Part shown: in pieces, positions 1 through 7,278 of the stretch
Layout: each line of letters begins with the position of its first letter
Numbering within the stretch: the first letter of the stretch is position 1
Assembly: GCA_946481405.1 (NCBI GenBank)
Contig: CAMLNY010000014.1
Coordinates: 1 to 10,197 of the forward strand
Direction of reading: 5' to 3'
From: an uncultured Brevundimonas sp.
Lineage (GTDB): Bacteria > Pseudomonadota > Alphaproteobacteria > Caulobacterales > Caulobacteraceae
Length of the DNA stretch: 10,197 nt
Position numbers and translations under genes: made by a program
Notes under the pieces: generated by a model
What the model saw: only the letters and a program-made list of their open reading frames with translations
Database searches by the model: none
Told to the model about the DNA's origin: nothing

Positions 1-532
1 CGGCCGCGTCGTCGGCGCGACGGGCGGGGTCAGCCGAATGCTGCTGCTGACCGACGTGGCCAGCCGGACGCCCGTCCTGATCGACCGCACCGACGCCCGC
101 GCCATGCTGACCGGCGACGGGTCGGGCAATCCGCGTCTGGAGTTCGTGCGCGGCGAGAACTCGGTCCAGGCCGGCGACCGCATCCTGACCTCCGGCGACG
201 GCGGCGGCTTCCCGCGCGGCCTGCCCATCGGTGTCGCCGCGCGCGGCATCGACGGTTCGTGGCGGGTCAAGCTGTTCAGCGACCGGGGGGCAATCGACTA
301 TGTCCGCGTGCTGCTGTTTCAGGACTTCGGCCAGCTTGTCTCGCCCGACGCCCTGAACGCCCCGCCGCTGGCCGGTCTGGCCGCCGCTCCGGCGCCGACG
401 GCCGAGACGGCCGCGGCCGCTCGCGACGCCGCCGCCCGTCGGGACCGCGCCGCCACGGCAGCCGCGTCCGCCGCGACGCCGACGGCGCCCACAACCCCGG
501 CCGCCACGCCGGCTCCGGCGACCACCGAGTGA
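1..532 (+). CDS. mreC: Rod shape-determining protein MreC, C-terminal part (5' end outside window)
   Basis: The reading frame is open from base 2 to the TGA at 530-532, so the start lies to the left of the window. MreC is a periplasmic, membrane-anchored scaffold of the elongasome that links MreB filaments to PBP2 and RodA. The visible part fits the second beta-barrel of the family: an opening GRVVGATGG, then LLLTDVASRTPVLIDRT, RGENSVQAGDRILTSGDGG, FPRGLPIGVA and a late VRVLLFQDF. The last 59 or so residues are a low-complexity tail of Ala, Pro and Thr, probably disordered in the periplasm. The family call is also supported by mreD, mrdA and rodA following in the usual order. The ATG at 38 is only an internal Met. 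The N-terminal transmembrane helix and coiled coil are not in view. Confidence 0.93.
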   Translation, partial: GRVVGATGGVSRMLLLTDVASRTPVLIDRTDARAMLTGDGSGNPRLEFVRGENSVQAGDRILTSGDGGGFPRGLPIGVAARGIDGSWRVKLFSDRGAIDYVRVLLFQDFGQLVSPDALNAPPLAGLAAAPAPTAETAAAARDAAARRDRAATAAASAATPTAPTTPAATPAPATTE

Positions 533-546
533 GACGGCCGGTCGCC

Positions 547-1047
547 ATGCGGGTCGTCGGCTCCTGGGAGCTGGTGGTCCGGCCCGCGCTTCTCGTCATC
601 GCCGTGACCGTTCTTCTGGCGACGCCGGTCGAGCTGTTCGGTCTGAAGTTGCCGGAGCCGGTCCTGCCGCTGGTGCTGGCCTTCGCCTGGCCGCTTATCC
701 GTCCCTCGATGGTCGCGCCGGCCGTGCTGTTCGGGCTGGGCCTGTTCCTCGACATGTTCTGGGGCGGGACGCTGGGCCTGTGGCCCCTGTGCCTGCTGGC
801 GGTCTACGCCGTCGTTCTGGCCTCGCGGAACCTGCTGGCCGGGCAGGAGACCCAGGTCCTGTTCGTCTGGTACGCGGTCTGCGCTCTGGGCGCCTTTGTT
901 GTGGCGTATCTGATCGTCACACTGGATGCGGGCCGGGCGCCCAGCCTGCTTTCGCTGGTGGGCCAGATCGTTCCGACCCTGCTACTTTTCCCTGCGGCCG
1001 ACTGGCTGATCCAGCGGTTCGACGACGGCGACGTGCGGTTCCGATGA
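547..1047 (+). CDS. mreD: Rod shape-determining protein MreD
   Basis: A 166-residue, very hydrophobic protein of the usual MreD length. It is an inner-membrane partner of MreC in the cell-elongation complex. About five or six membrane segments are visible: around PALLVIAVTVLLATPVELF, VLPLVLAFAWPLI, APAVLFGLGLFLDMFWGG, LWPLCLLAVYAVVLA, LFVWYAVCALGAFVVAYLIV and LVGQIVPTLLLFPAADWL. The phrase GLFLDMFWGGTLGLW matches the family's conserved G-x-x-x-D-x-x-x-G-x-x-x-G segment. The ATG at 547 is chosen because it lies 14 nt after the mreC stop and starts just before the first hydrophobic helix. The frame is open further upstream, but that part is antisense-like GC-rich sequence overlapping mreC. Its stop overlaps the mrdA start (ATGA), suggesting translational coupling. 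Confidence 0.93.
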   Translation: MRVVGSWELVVRPALLVIAVTVLLATPVELFGLKLPEPVLPLVLAFAWPLIRPSMVAPAVLFGLGLFLDMFWGGTLGLWPLCLLAVYAVVLASRNLLAGQETQVLFVWYAVCALGAFVVAYLIVTLDAGRAPSLLSLVGQIVPTLLLFPAADWLIQRFDDGDVRFR

Positions 1048-3062
1048 GCGGCGAACCTTCGATCTTCTTCTCCGACGTGAACGAGCGGCAAGGCTCGTTC
1101 TTGCGCCGCACCTTCGTGGTCGGCGGGCTGACGGCGCTGGGCGCGACGGCCCTGACCGTCCGGCTGGCCCAGCTGCAGGTGGTTCAGGCGCAGGAGTACT
1201 CGACCCTCGCCAGCCAGAACCAGTTCAACTTCCGTCTGGTCCCGCCGCCGCGTGGCCTGATCAAGGACCGCAACGGGGTCGTCATCGCCGGCAACCGACC
1301 GAGCTTCCGGGTTCTGGTCGTGCGCGACGAGACCAAGGATCTGGACCAGACGCTGGATCTGCTGGGCCGTCTGTTGCCCGACACCGTCGATCGCCGCCGG
1401 GCGATCATACGCGACGTCAACGCCGCCCCGCGCTTCAGCCCCGTTCCGGTCAAGAGCGACCTGACCTGGGAGGAGTTCGCCAAGGTCAATCTGTATGCGC
1501 CGGAGCTTCCGGGCGTCATGGCCGATATGAACGAGGCCCGCTACTACCCCTTCACCGGCGCCTTCGCCCACGTGATCGGCTACGTGGCCAAGGTCTCGGA
1601 CCGGGACATCAAGGCGATCCGCGACAAGGGCGAGGAGCCGCCCCAGATCCTGTTCAACCCGGGCTTCCGCATCGGCCGGTCGGGGGTGGAGAAGGCGCTG
1701 GACACCGACCTGCGTGGCGAGGCCGGCGGCAATCGGGTCGAGGTCGACGCCCGCGGCCGCGTGGTGGCCGAGGACGTGGGCGGCTCACGCCCCGCCGTCC
1801 AGGGCAAGGAAGTGCTGCTGACCCTGGACGCCGACGTCCAGAACCGGGCGCTGGAGGTGTTCGGCGACGAGTCCGGGGCCTGTGTCGTCATCGACGTCCG
1901 CAACGGCGACATCCTGTGCATGATGTCGGCGCCGTCGTTCGATCCGAACCTGTTCGTGGCGGGCGTTCCGACGCGGACCTATCGCGCGCTCGCCGACTAT
2001 GAGCGCAAGCCCCTGCTGGACAAGACCATCGGCGGCACCTTCCCGCCGGGCTCGACCTTCAAGCCGGCGGTGGCCCTGGCCCTGCTGGAGGCGGGGGTCG
2101 ATCCGGCCAGCCGCGTGGTCTGCAACGGCGTGTTCCGCACCGGTCAGCGTTGCTGGGGCCGTCACGGCTCGCAGGACATGCACAACGCGATCAAGAACTC
2201 CTGCGACATCTACTTCTACACCATGTGCAATCGCGCGGGCGTGGACGGGATCAAGGACACGGCGGTCAAGCTGGGCTTTGAACAGACCTTCGACATCGGC
2301 GTCGACAACCAGAAGAAGGGGCTGCTGCCGTCCACGGCCTGGAAGCGCGAGACCTTCCCGCGCGACCCCGTCTGGCATCCGGGAGAAACCACCTCGGTCG
2401 CCATCGGTCAGGGGGCGGTCACCGTCACGGCCTTGCAGCTCGCCGTCTACACTGCCCGCCTCGCCAACGGCAGGAAGGCGATCCAGCCGCGCCTGATCAA
2501 GTCGGTCGGCGGGGTCGAGCGGCCTTCGGGCGGCGAGGTCCCCGACCTGCCGTTCTCCGACGCCCACCTCGATATCGTCCGGGGCGGGATGATCGCCGTG
2601 GCCAACGACACGTCGGGCACCGCCTATCGCCAATCCCAGCTGGGCCTCGGCGACATCCAGATGGCCGGCAAGACCGGTACGGCCCAGACCCGAAACTATG
2701 GCTCGGGCAGCCGCCGGTCGAACATCTGGGCCCAGAAGGACCACAACCTGTTCATCGCCTTCGCTCCGGTCGATGCGCCGCGCTACGCCGTGGCGGTCAT
2801 CATCGAGCACGGCGGCCGGGGCGGTGGCACCGCCGGCGCGCCGCGCGCCCGCGAGGTCATGCGCACCGTCCTGCTGAAGGATCCGGAGATGCGCGAGCGG
2901 ATTACCCGCCCGCCGCCGCCCGAAGCCACCGGTCCACAGATCGACGAGGGCGAGATCGGCGCCGCGCCGGAGCCCGCCGTCGCGCCGCCCGCGCCGACCC
3001 AGGCTCCCGCCGCTCCGCGCCCGACCAGCGGTCCACGTCCCTATCTGTCGGAGCCCCAATGA
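1044..3062 (+). CDS. mrdA: Penicillin-binding protein 2, peptidoglycan DD-transpeptidase
   Basis: A 672-residue class B penicillin-binding protein that cross-links peptidoglycan during lateral elongation, working with RodA. One N-terminal membrane helix lies at about residues 23-45, followed by the pedestal domain (NQFNFRLVPPPRGLIKDRNG) and the transpeptidase domain. All three active-site motifs are present: SxxK as S337-T-F-K340 (the acylated Ser), SxN as S386-C-D388, which is the usual PBP2 form, and K543-T-G545 followed by TAQ. A Pro/Ala-rich tail of about 50 residues (622-672) follows the catalytic domain. The ATG at 1044 overlaps the mreD stop; the frame stays open upstream to 780, but that part overlaps mreD and has no PBP2 similarity. 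The gene overlaps rodA by 4 nt. It is intact. Confidence 0.96.
   Translation: MSGEPSIFFSDVNERQGSFLRRTFVVGGLTALGATALTVRLAQLQVVQAQEYSTLASQNQFNFRLVPPPRGLIKDRNGVVIAGNRPSFRVLVVRDETKDLDQTLDLLGRLLPDTVDRRRAIIRDVNAAPRFSPVPVKSDLTWEEFAKVNLYAPELPGVMADMNEARYYPFTGAFAHVIGYVAKVSDRDIKAIRDKGEEPPQILFNPGFRIGRSGVEKALDTDLRGEAGGNRVEVDARGRVVAEDVGGSRPAVQGKEVLLTLDADVQNRALEVFGDESGACVVIDVRNGDILCMMSAPSFDPNLFVAGVPTRTYRALADYERKPLLDKTIGGTFPPGSTFKPAVALALLEAGVDPASRVVCNGVFRTGQRCWGRHGSQDMHNAIKNSCDIYFYTMCNRAGVDGIKDTAVKLGFEQTFDIGVDNQKKGLLPSTAWKRETFPRDPVWHPGETTSVAIGQGAVTVTALQLAVYTARLANGRKAIQPRLIKSVGGVERPSGGEVPDLPFSDAHLDIVRGGMIAVANDTSGTAYRQSQLGLGDIQMAGKTGTAQTRNYGSGSRRSNIWAQKDHNLFIAFAPVDAPRYAVAVIIEHGGRGGGTAGAPRAREVMRTVLLKDPEMRERITRPPPPEATGPQIDEGEIGAAPEPAVAPPAPTQAPAAPRPTSGPRPYLSEPQ
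3050..3053 (+). promoter_or_regulatory. Ribosome binding site of rodA inside the end of mrdA
   Basis: GGAG ends 5 nt before the rodA ATG at 3059 and lies within the last codons of mrdA. It supports the 4-nt ATGA overlap as the true rodA start and suggests coupled translation of PBP2 and RodA, which act as a pair. Confidence 0.6.
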
Positions 3063-4210
3063 CCGCTTCGGCCCTGACCCGTCCCGGCGAGCGCGACCGT
3101 CTGCCGGTCAAGCTGACCCAGATCGACTGGCGTTTCGCCGCCCTGCTGTGCGTCGTCGGCGGCATGGGCGGAGCGATGATGTATTCGGTGGCCGGCGGCT
3201 CGTGGGAGCCGTGGGCCTTCAACCACGTGGTCCGCTTCGGCGTCTGCCTGGTGATGATGCTGGGCTTGTCGCTGGTGCCGCTGCGCTGGTGGTTCGCCTC
3301 GGCCTACCCCGTTTATGCGGTGGCCCTGCTGCTGCTGGTAGCAGTGGAGGTGGCCGGGGATACGCGCATGGGCGCGACCCGCTGGCTGGAGATCGGGCCG
3401 ATCAGCTTCCAGCCGTCCGAGATCATGAAGATCGGGGTCGTGCTGGCCCTGGCCCGCTACTATCACGGCGCTTCGGCCAAGGATGCGCGGCTGAGCTGGA
3501 AGCTGATCTATCCGGTCGGGATCATCGCGGCGCCCTTCCTGCTGGTCGCGCACCAGCCGGATCTGGGCACGGCCATGCTGATCGGCCTGACCGGCGCCGC
3601 CATGATGTTCATCGCCGGTCTGGACTGGAAGGTGATCGCCGGGGTCACCATTCCGGCGGCCGTGGCCATCCCGTTCTACGTCATGTTCGGCATGCACGAG
3701 TACCAGCGGCACCGGGTGCTGACCTTCCTGTCGCCCGAGAGCGACCCGTCGGGCACCGGCTATCACATCACCCAGTCCAAGATCGCGCTGGGTTCGGGCG
3801 GCCTGCTGGGCAAGGGCTACGGGCTGGGCAGCCAGAGCCAGCTGGAGTTCCTGCCCGAGAAACAGACCGACTTCGTCTTCGCGGCGGTATCGGAGGAGTT
3901 CGGCTTCGTCGGCTCCTTCTCAATCCTGCTCTGCTATGTGGCGATCATCCTGATCGCCTTCCGGATCGCGTCGCTGTCACACAGCCATTTCGGCCGGATG
4001 GCCTCAGCGGGCGTGACCTCGACCTTCGCCCTCTATGTCCTGATCAACGGAGCGATGGTGATGGGTCTGGCGCCGGTCGTCGGCGTGCCCATGCCGCTGC
4101 TCAGCTATGGCGGCACCGTGATGCTGACGGTGATGATCGGCTTCGGTCTGGTCATGGCGACGCGCGTGCACCGCTACACCGAACTGCCCAAGGGCCACGG
4201 CCTGATCTGA
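3059..4210 (+). CDS. rodA: Peptidoglycan glycosyltransferase RodA (SEDS family)
   Basis: A 383-residue polytopic inner-membrane protein of the SEDS family, which polymerises lipid II into glycan strands in complex with PBP2. After about 25 cytoplasmic residues, successive hydrophobic helices run to the C-terminus. Diagnostic stretches are GATRWLEIGPISFQPSEIMKI, HQPDLGTAMLI, TQSKIALGSGGLLGKGY, QSQLEFLPEKQTDFVFA and the near-terminal LLSYGG. The Asp in QTDFVFA (D271) corresponds to the essential SEDS aspartate (D262 in E. coli RodA). Length is normal for the family. It is the last gene of the visible mre operon; its TGA at 4208-4210 directly abuts the stop of the convergent gene, with no room for a separate terminator. 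Confidence 0.96.
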   Translation: MTASALTRPGERDRLPVKLTQIDWRFAALLCVVGGMGGAMMYSVAGGSWEPWAFNHVVRFGVCLVMMLGLSLVPLRWWFASAYPVYAVALLLLVAVEVAGDTRMGATRWLEIGPISFQPSEIMKIGVVLALARYYHGASAKDARLSWKLIYPVGIIAAPFLLVAHQPDLGTAMLIGLTGAAMMFIAGLDWKVIAGVTIPAAVAIPFYVMFGMHEYQRHRVLTFLSPESDPSGTGYHITQSKIALGSGGLLGKGYGLGSQSQLEFLPEKQTDFVFAAVSEEFGFVGSFSILLCYVAIILIAFRIASLSHSHFGRMASAGVTSTFALYVLINGAMVMGLAPVVGVPMPLLSYGGTVMLTVMIGFGLVMATRVHRYTELPKGHGLI

Positions 4211-4657
4211 TCAGTCCGCGGCGGCGCGGGCGGTCTTCAGCTTCGCCAGCAGAGCTTTGCGCGCCTTGTCGTGGCCGGCGGTCAGGGCTTCACGTTCGTG
4301 ATCCAGCTTCGCCTGACGCTCATCCAGCGCCGCGGCTTCATCCGCCTGATCGGCGTCGAGGGTTTCCAGTTCGGCTTCCAGCGCCTTGACGCGGGCCTTG
4401 GCCCTGGCGTTCGACGGCTTCGGCTTGCGCTTTTCGGCCTTGCCGACATCGACCGCCAGACCCCGTGAGATCACCGCGCCGGGGGAGGCGAGGGCGGCGT
4501 CGCGGTCCGGGCCGTCCTGGGCCTCGCGCGCCAGTCCGGTCTTGAACAGGTCCTGATCGACGCCCCAGGCCTCCAGCGCCTTCGGGCGCGAGGACGCGGC
4601 CACCGTGAAGGCGTGAAACCCGTCCGACCAGGTGAAGACCTTGAACTTGGCCGCCAT
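4211..4657 (-). CDS. Small charged coiled-coil protein, often annotated as TolA-like in alphaproteobacteria
   Basis: A 148-residue soluble protein. Residues 1-60 form a conserved-looking head (MAAKFKVFTWSDGFHAF, then KALEAWGVDQDLFKTG and LASPGAVISR). This head resembles a small alphaproteobacterial family that databases often label 'cell envelope biogenesis protein TolA'; I recognise the pattern, but the label has little functional basis. Residues about 72-95 are Lys/Arg/Ala-rich and 88-145 are heptad-like with many Glu, Lys, Leu and Ala, so a coiled coil is likely. There is no signal peptide or membrane segment, which argues against a real TolA. I prefer the ATG at 4657 because the family begins with M-A-K-like residues just before KVF; an upstream ATG at 4672 would add MRKRG. 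It lies 36 nt after pip on the same strand. Function unknown. Confidence 0.72.
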   Translation of the reverse strand: MAAKFKVFTWSDGFHAFTVAASSRPKALEAWGVDQDLFKTGLAREAQDGPDRDAALASPGAVISRGLAVDVGKAEKRKPKPSNARAKARVKALEAELETLDADQADEAAALDERQAKLDHEREALTAGHDKARKALLAKLKTARAAAD

Positions 4658-4687
4658 CCCGCGCTTACGCATGGGGGCGAGCGCGGG
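4658..4687 (-). promoter_or_regulatory. Perfect 8-bp inverted repeat just before the coiled-coil gene
   Basis: On the plus strand CCCGCGCT (4658-4665) and AGCGCGGG (4680-4687) are exact reverse complements with a 14-nt loop. In the minus-strand transcript the hairpin lies between the pip stop (4694) and the start codon at 4657, ending flush against that ATG and covering the only plausible ribosome binding bases. The alternative ATG (4672) sits in the loop. There is no T-run after it, so it does not look like an intrinsic terminator. A role in translation control or mRNA processing is inference. Confidence 0.45.
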
Positions 4688-4693
4688 TTCCGC

Positions 4694-5668
4694 CTAGAGC
4701 GACGCCGCCCAGTCCGTGCCGCGCACCAGGCTGTCGACGATGCCGGGCTCGGTCGAGGCGTGGCCCGCGTCGGGGACGATGTCCAGCTTCGCCTCCGGGA
4801 AGGCGCGGTGCAGGGCCCAGGCGCTGGCGATCGGCGTCACCACGTCGAACCGGCCCTGGGCGATCCAGGTCGGGATGTGGCGAATGCGGCCGATGTTCTT
4901 CAGCAGCCAGCCTTCCTCGGGGAAGAAGCCGCCGTTGACGAAGTACCAGCACTCGATCCGGGCGAAGGCGACTGCGAAGGCCGGCTCGGCGAACTTGTCC
5001 GGACGGGCGGCGGGGCCTTCGACGCTGACCGTTTCGCCTTCCCAGCTGGACCAGGCGACGGCGCAGCGTTCGCGCTCTTCCTGATCCGCACCGGTCAGCC
5101 GCTTGTAGTAGGCGCCCATCAGGTCGTGACGCTCATCTTCCGGAATGGGGGCGACGAACCGCTCCCACGCGTCCGGGAAGATCATCGACGCGCCTTCCTG
5201 ATAGAACCAGTGCAGTTCCTTCCTGGTCAGCAGGAAGATGCCGCGCAGGATCAGGGCCGTGACCCGCTCCGGATGGGTGATGGCGTAGGCCATCGACAGG
5301 GTCGAACCCCAGGACCCGCCGAAGACCGTCCACTTGTCGATGCCGCAGCGCTCACGCAGCCGCTCGATGTCGTCGATCAGCGTCCAGGTGGTGTTGTCTT
5401 CCAGCGAGGCGTTCGGCCGCGACTGGCCGCATCCGCGTTGGTCGAACAGGACGATCCGGTAGATGGCCGGGTCGAAATAGCGGCGCATGCCCGGATTGAT
5501 CGCCCCGCCGGGACCGCCGTGCAGCACGAGAACCGGGCGGCCCTGAGGATTGCCGCACTCCTCGTAGTAGATTTCGTGGGCGCTGTCGGTCTGCATCCAT
5601 CCGGACGCGAAGGGCTCGAGCTCGGGGTAAAGCTCGCGTCGGGGCGTCTCGGTCACGGGAAAGGCCAT
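4694..5668 (-). CDS. pip: Proline iminopeptidase (S33 alpha/beta hydrolase)
   Basis: A 324-residue cytoplasmic enzyme of peptidase family S33 that removes N-terminal proline from peptides; the length is typical. The complete signature is present: oxyanion-hole loop H50-GGPGG, DQRGCGQSRPN at about 76-86, the nucleophile elbow G117-G-S119-W-G121, the acid D275 in GRFDVVTP and H303 in DAGHAS. The N-terminal LYPELEPFASGWMQTD and the cap segment FPDAWERFVAPIPEDER are also typical of bacterial proline iminopeptidases rather than general hydrolases. The start at 5668 gives the standard family N-terminus; no strong Shine-Dalgarno is visible. It follows the DUF423 gene by 28 nt on the same strand, so the two are probably cotranscribed. 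Confidence 0.95.
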   Translation of the reverse strand: MAFPVTETPRRELYPELEPFASGWMQTDSAHEIYYEECGNPQGRPVLVLHGGPGGAINPGMRRYFDPAIYRIVLFDQRGCGQSRPNASLEDNTTWTLIDDIERLRERCGIDKWTVFGGSWGSTLSMAYAITHPERVTALILRGIFLLTRKELHWFYQEGASMIFPDAWERFVAPIPEDERHDLMGAYYKRLTGADQEERERCAVAWSSWEGETVSVEGPAARPDKFAEPAFAVAFARIECWYFVNGGFFPEEGWLLKNIGRIRHIPTWIAQGRFDVVTPIASAWALHRAFPEAKLDIVPDAGHASTEPGIVDSLVRGTDWAASL

Positions 5669-5696
5669 ACGGTGGTCGGAGCTTTCAGCTAGGGGA

Positions 5697-6068
5697 TCAG
5701 GCGTTTACGGATTGTGACCGAAACGCGGCAAAGGCCAACACCAGCCAGCCGGCGATCATCAGAACGCCGCCGATCGGACCGACGGCGCCGAGCGCGGGCA
5801 GGCTGAGCAGGCCCAGGAACGACAGGGCCAGACAGAAGAGCAGCCCGCCGATCGAGCCCAGCCAGCCGGCGAGGGCCGGAAGCCGGCCGCCGGCCGGGAT
5901 GACAGAGCAGACGAGGGCCAGAAGGGCGTGGGTCAGCTGGTAGGACGCGCCGGTGGTCAGCAGGGATTTGATCTGCGGACCCGCGCCATGAGCGGCGAAG
6001 GCGCCCACGGCCACGGCCATCGCGCCGTTGAAAGCCGCGAAGACGGCCAGGTTCCGATTCCAGATCAT
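5697..6068 (-). CDS. DUF423 family small inner-membrane protein
   Basis: A 123-residue protein with four hydrophobic segments, at about residues 8-26, 44-60, 67-91 and 95-116. It matches the DUF423 family (YgdD/YwdK type) through the N-terminal GAFAAHG (22-28), YQLTHALLAL (43-52) and the C-terminal GPIGGVLMIAGW (97-108). Length is normal. No biochemical function is established for the family; it is an integral inner-membrane protein. The ATG at 6068 is the natural start and lies 49 nt from the divergent transporter start. It is the first gene of a likely minus-strand unit with pip and the small coiled-coil protein. Confidence 0.9.
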   Translation of the reverse strand: MIWNRNLAVFAAFNGAMAVAVGAFAAHGAGPQIKSLLTTGASYQLTHALLALVCSVIPAGGRLPALAGWLGSIGGLLFCLALSFLGLLSLPALGAVGPIGGVLMIAGWLVLAFAAFRSQSVNA

Positions 6069-6117
6069 GGGACGAACCTAGACCACGGAATCGGCGCCGT
6101 CTGCTATCGGTTCGCAA
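6069..6117. promoter_or_regulatory. Divergent promoter region between DUF423 and MFS genes
   Basis: These 49 nt must hold the start signals for both flanking genes unless promoters lie inside the coding regions. On the plus strand TGCTAT (6102-6107) resembles the -10 part of the Caulobacter housekeeping promoter (GCTAnAwC) and ends only 10 nt before the MFS ATG. No convincing -35 box is seen at ideal spacing. On the minus strand TTGCGA (6117-6112) is a possible -35, but the -10 match is poor. The assignment rests mainly on position. Confidence 0.35.
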
Positions 6118-7278
6118 ATGAACGCCGCCCGCCGCATGGCTCTGCAGTATGTGTTGCTCTTCGGCGCCAACGGGGTGAGCCTGCCGTTCGCGGGACTGTG
6201 GTTTCGGGCGCAGGGATTCACGGGAGCCGAGATCGGCGTCCTTCTGGCCGCGCCCATGCTGGCCCGTCTGATCACCGGACCCCTGATCGCCGTCTGGGCC
6301 GACGGCTTCCGCAGACGTCGGTCGCCAATCGCCATTCTGGGCGTCGTGTTGGGTCTGGGCTACGCCGGAGCCGGTCTGGCGGAGGGCGTCTGGCTGCAGG
6401 GGGCGCTGTGGTTCGTGGCCGCCACGGCCATGGCGGGTCTGATCCCGCTCAGCGACGTGCTCTCGCTTCAGGTCGCGCGACGGCACGGCTTCGATTTCGC
6501 CTGGCCACGGGGGTGCGGGTCGGCGGCCTTCGTGGCGGCCAACGTGGTGATGGGGGCGATCCTGACGCGCGGGTCGGTGGACTGGATCATCGTCTGGATC
6601 GCCACGGCGGGGGCTCTGGTCGCCCTGACGGCGGCGACCCTCTTGCCCAGCGATCCGGTGACCGAGGGGCCGAAGGTCGCGGGACGGGAGCGGTTCGCGG
6701 GTCTGGCCCGGCTGGCCGTCGAGCCCGTCTTCATGACCGCTGTTCTGGCCATCGGCGCGGTGCAGGCGACCCACGCCTTCTACTACGGCTTCTCCACCAT
6801 CGCCTGGAAGGCTCAGGGCATCAGCGAGACCATGACCGGCCTGCTCTGGGCGGTGTCTGTGGTGGTCGAGATAGGCTTCATGTGGTGGATCGAGCCGTGG
6901 CGGAAACGGCGCGGGATCGGGCCCGGCGCCATCCTGATGCTGGGCGGGATCGCAGCCGTGGTGCGCTGGACGGTGCTGGCCTTCGCGCCGCCGCTCTGGG
7001 CCCTGTGGCCACTGCAGGCGCTGCATGCCCTGACCTTCGCGGCGACCTATCTGGCGGGGGTGCAGATCATCGAGAGGCTGGCGCCGCCCGGAGGCCATAC
7101 GGCCGCCCAGACGCTGAACTCCGTCATGGCGGCAGGGGTGCTGATCGGGCTTGCGACCCTCGCGTCGGGACCGCTGTACGACCGGGTCGGGGTGTCGGGC
7201 TATCTGGCAATGGCCGCGCTGGCCGCGATCGGTCTGGGGTTCGGCTGGCGTCTGCGCGGCACAGGCGGGATCAGCTGA
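6118..7278 (+). CDS. MFS transporter, HcaT / MFS_1-like group
   Basis: A 386-residue inner-membrane protein with about 12 hydrophobic segments, a normal length for the major facilitator superfamily. A degenerate motif A lies between helices 2 and 3 (GPLIAVWADGFRRRR, 54-68). The segment PLSDVLSLQVARRHGFDFAW followed by GSAAF (110-138), and the later LQALHALTFAATYLAGVQII, are characteristic of the HcaT-like (phenylpropionate transporter-like, MFS_1_like) branch. The true substrate cannot be read from sequence. The first helix begins at about residue 9, which supports the ATG at 6118; ATG 6136 is possible but would cut into the flank of helix 1. There is no clear Shine-Dalgarno (bases before the start read GGTTCGCAA). 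The 3' end overlaps the convergent C15-like gene by 8 nt. Confidence 0.87.
   Translation: MNAARRMALQYVLLFGANGVSLPFAGLWFRAQGFTGAEIGVLLAAPMLARLITGPLIAVWADGFRRRRSPIAILGVVLGLGYAGAGLAEGVWLQGALWFVAATAMAGLIPLSDVLSLQVARRHGFDFAWPRGCGSAAFVAANVVMGAILTRGSVDWIIVWIATAGALVALTAATLLPSDPVTEGPKVAGRERFAGLARLAVEPVFMTAVLAIGAVQATHAFYYGFSTIAWKAQGISETMTGLLWAVSVVVEIGFMWWIEPWRKRRGIGPGAILMLGGIAAVVRWTVLAFAPPLWALWPLQALHALTFAATYLAGVQIIERLAPPGGHTAAQTLNSVMAAGVLIGLATLASGPLYDRVGVSGYLAMAALAAIGLGFGWRLRGTGGIS

Noticed and set aside
1101..1180. RRTFVVGG near the PBP2 N-terminus as a possible twin-arginine signal
   Set aside because: PBP2 has a normal uncleaved membrane anchor here; paired Arg before the helix is common in class B PBPs and the Tat consensus is incomplete.
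1785..3059. 424-residue open frame antisense to mrdA
   Set aside because: Its composition is the Arg/Gly/Ala/Asp-rich pattern of a shadow frame in GC-rich DNA, it matches no family I know, and the sense frame has complete PBP2 motifs.
4613..5692. 359-residue plus-strand open frame antisense to pip
   Set aside because: It is a shadow of the pip coding strand; pip has every catalytic motif.
5689..7098. 469-residue minus-strand open frame across DUF423 and the MFS gene
   Set aside because: It is Arg/Gly/His/Pro-rich with no domain features and lies opposite or overlapping well-supported membrane proteins.
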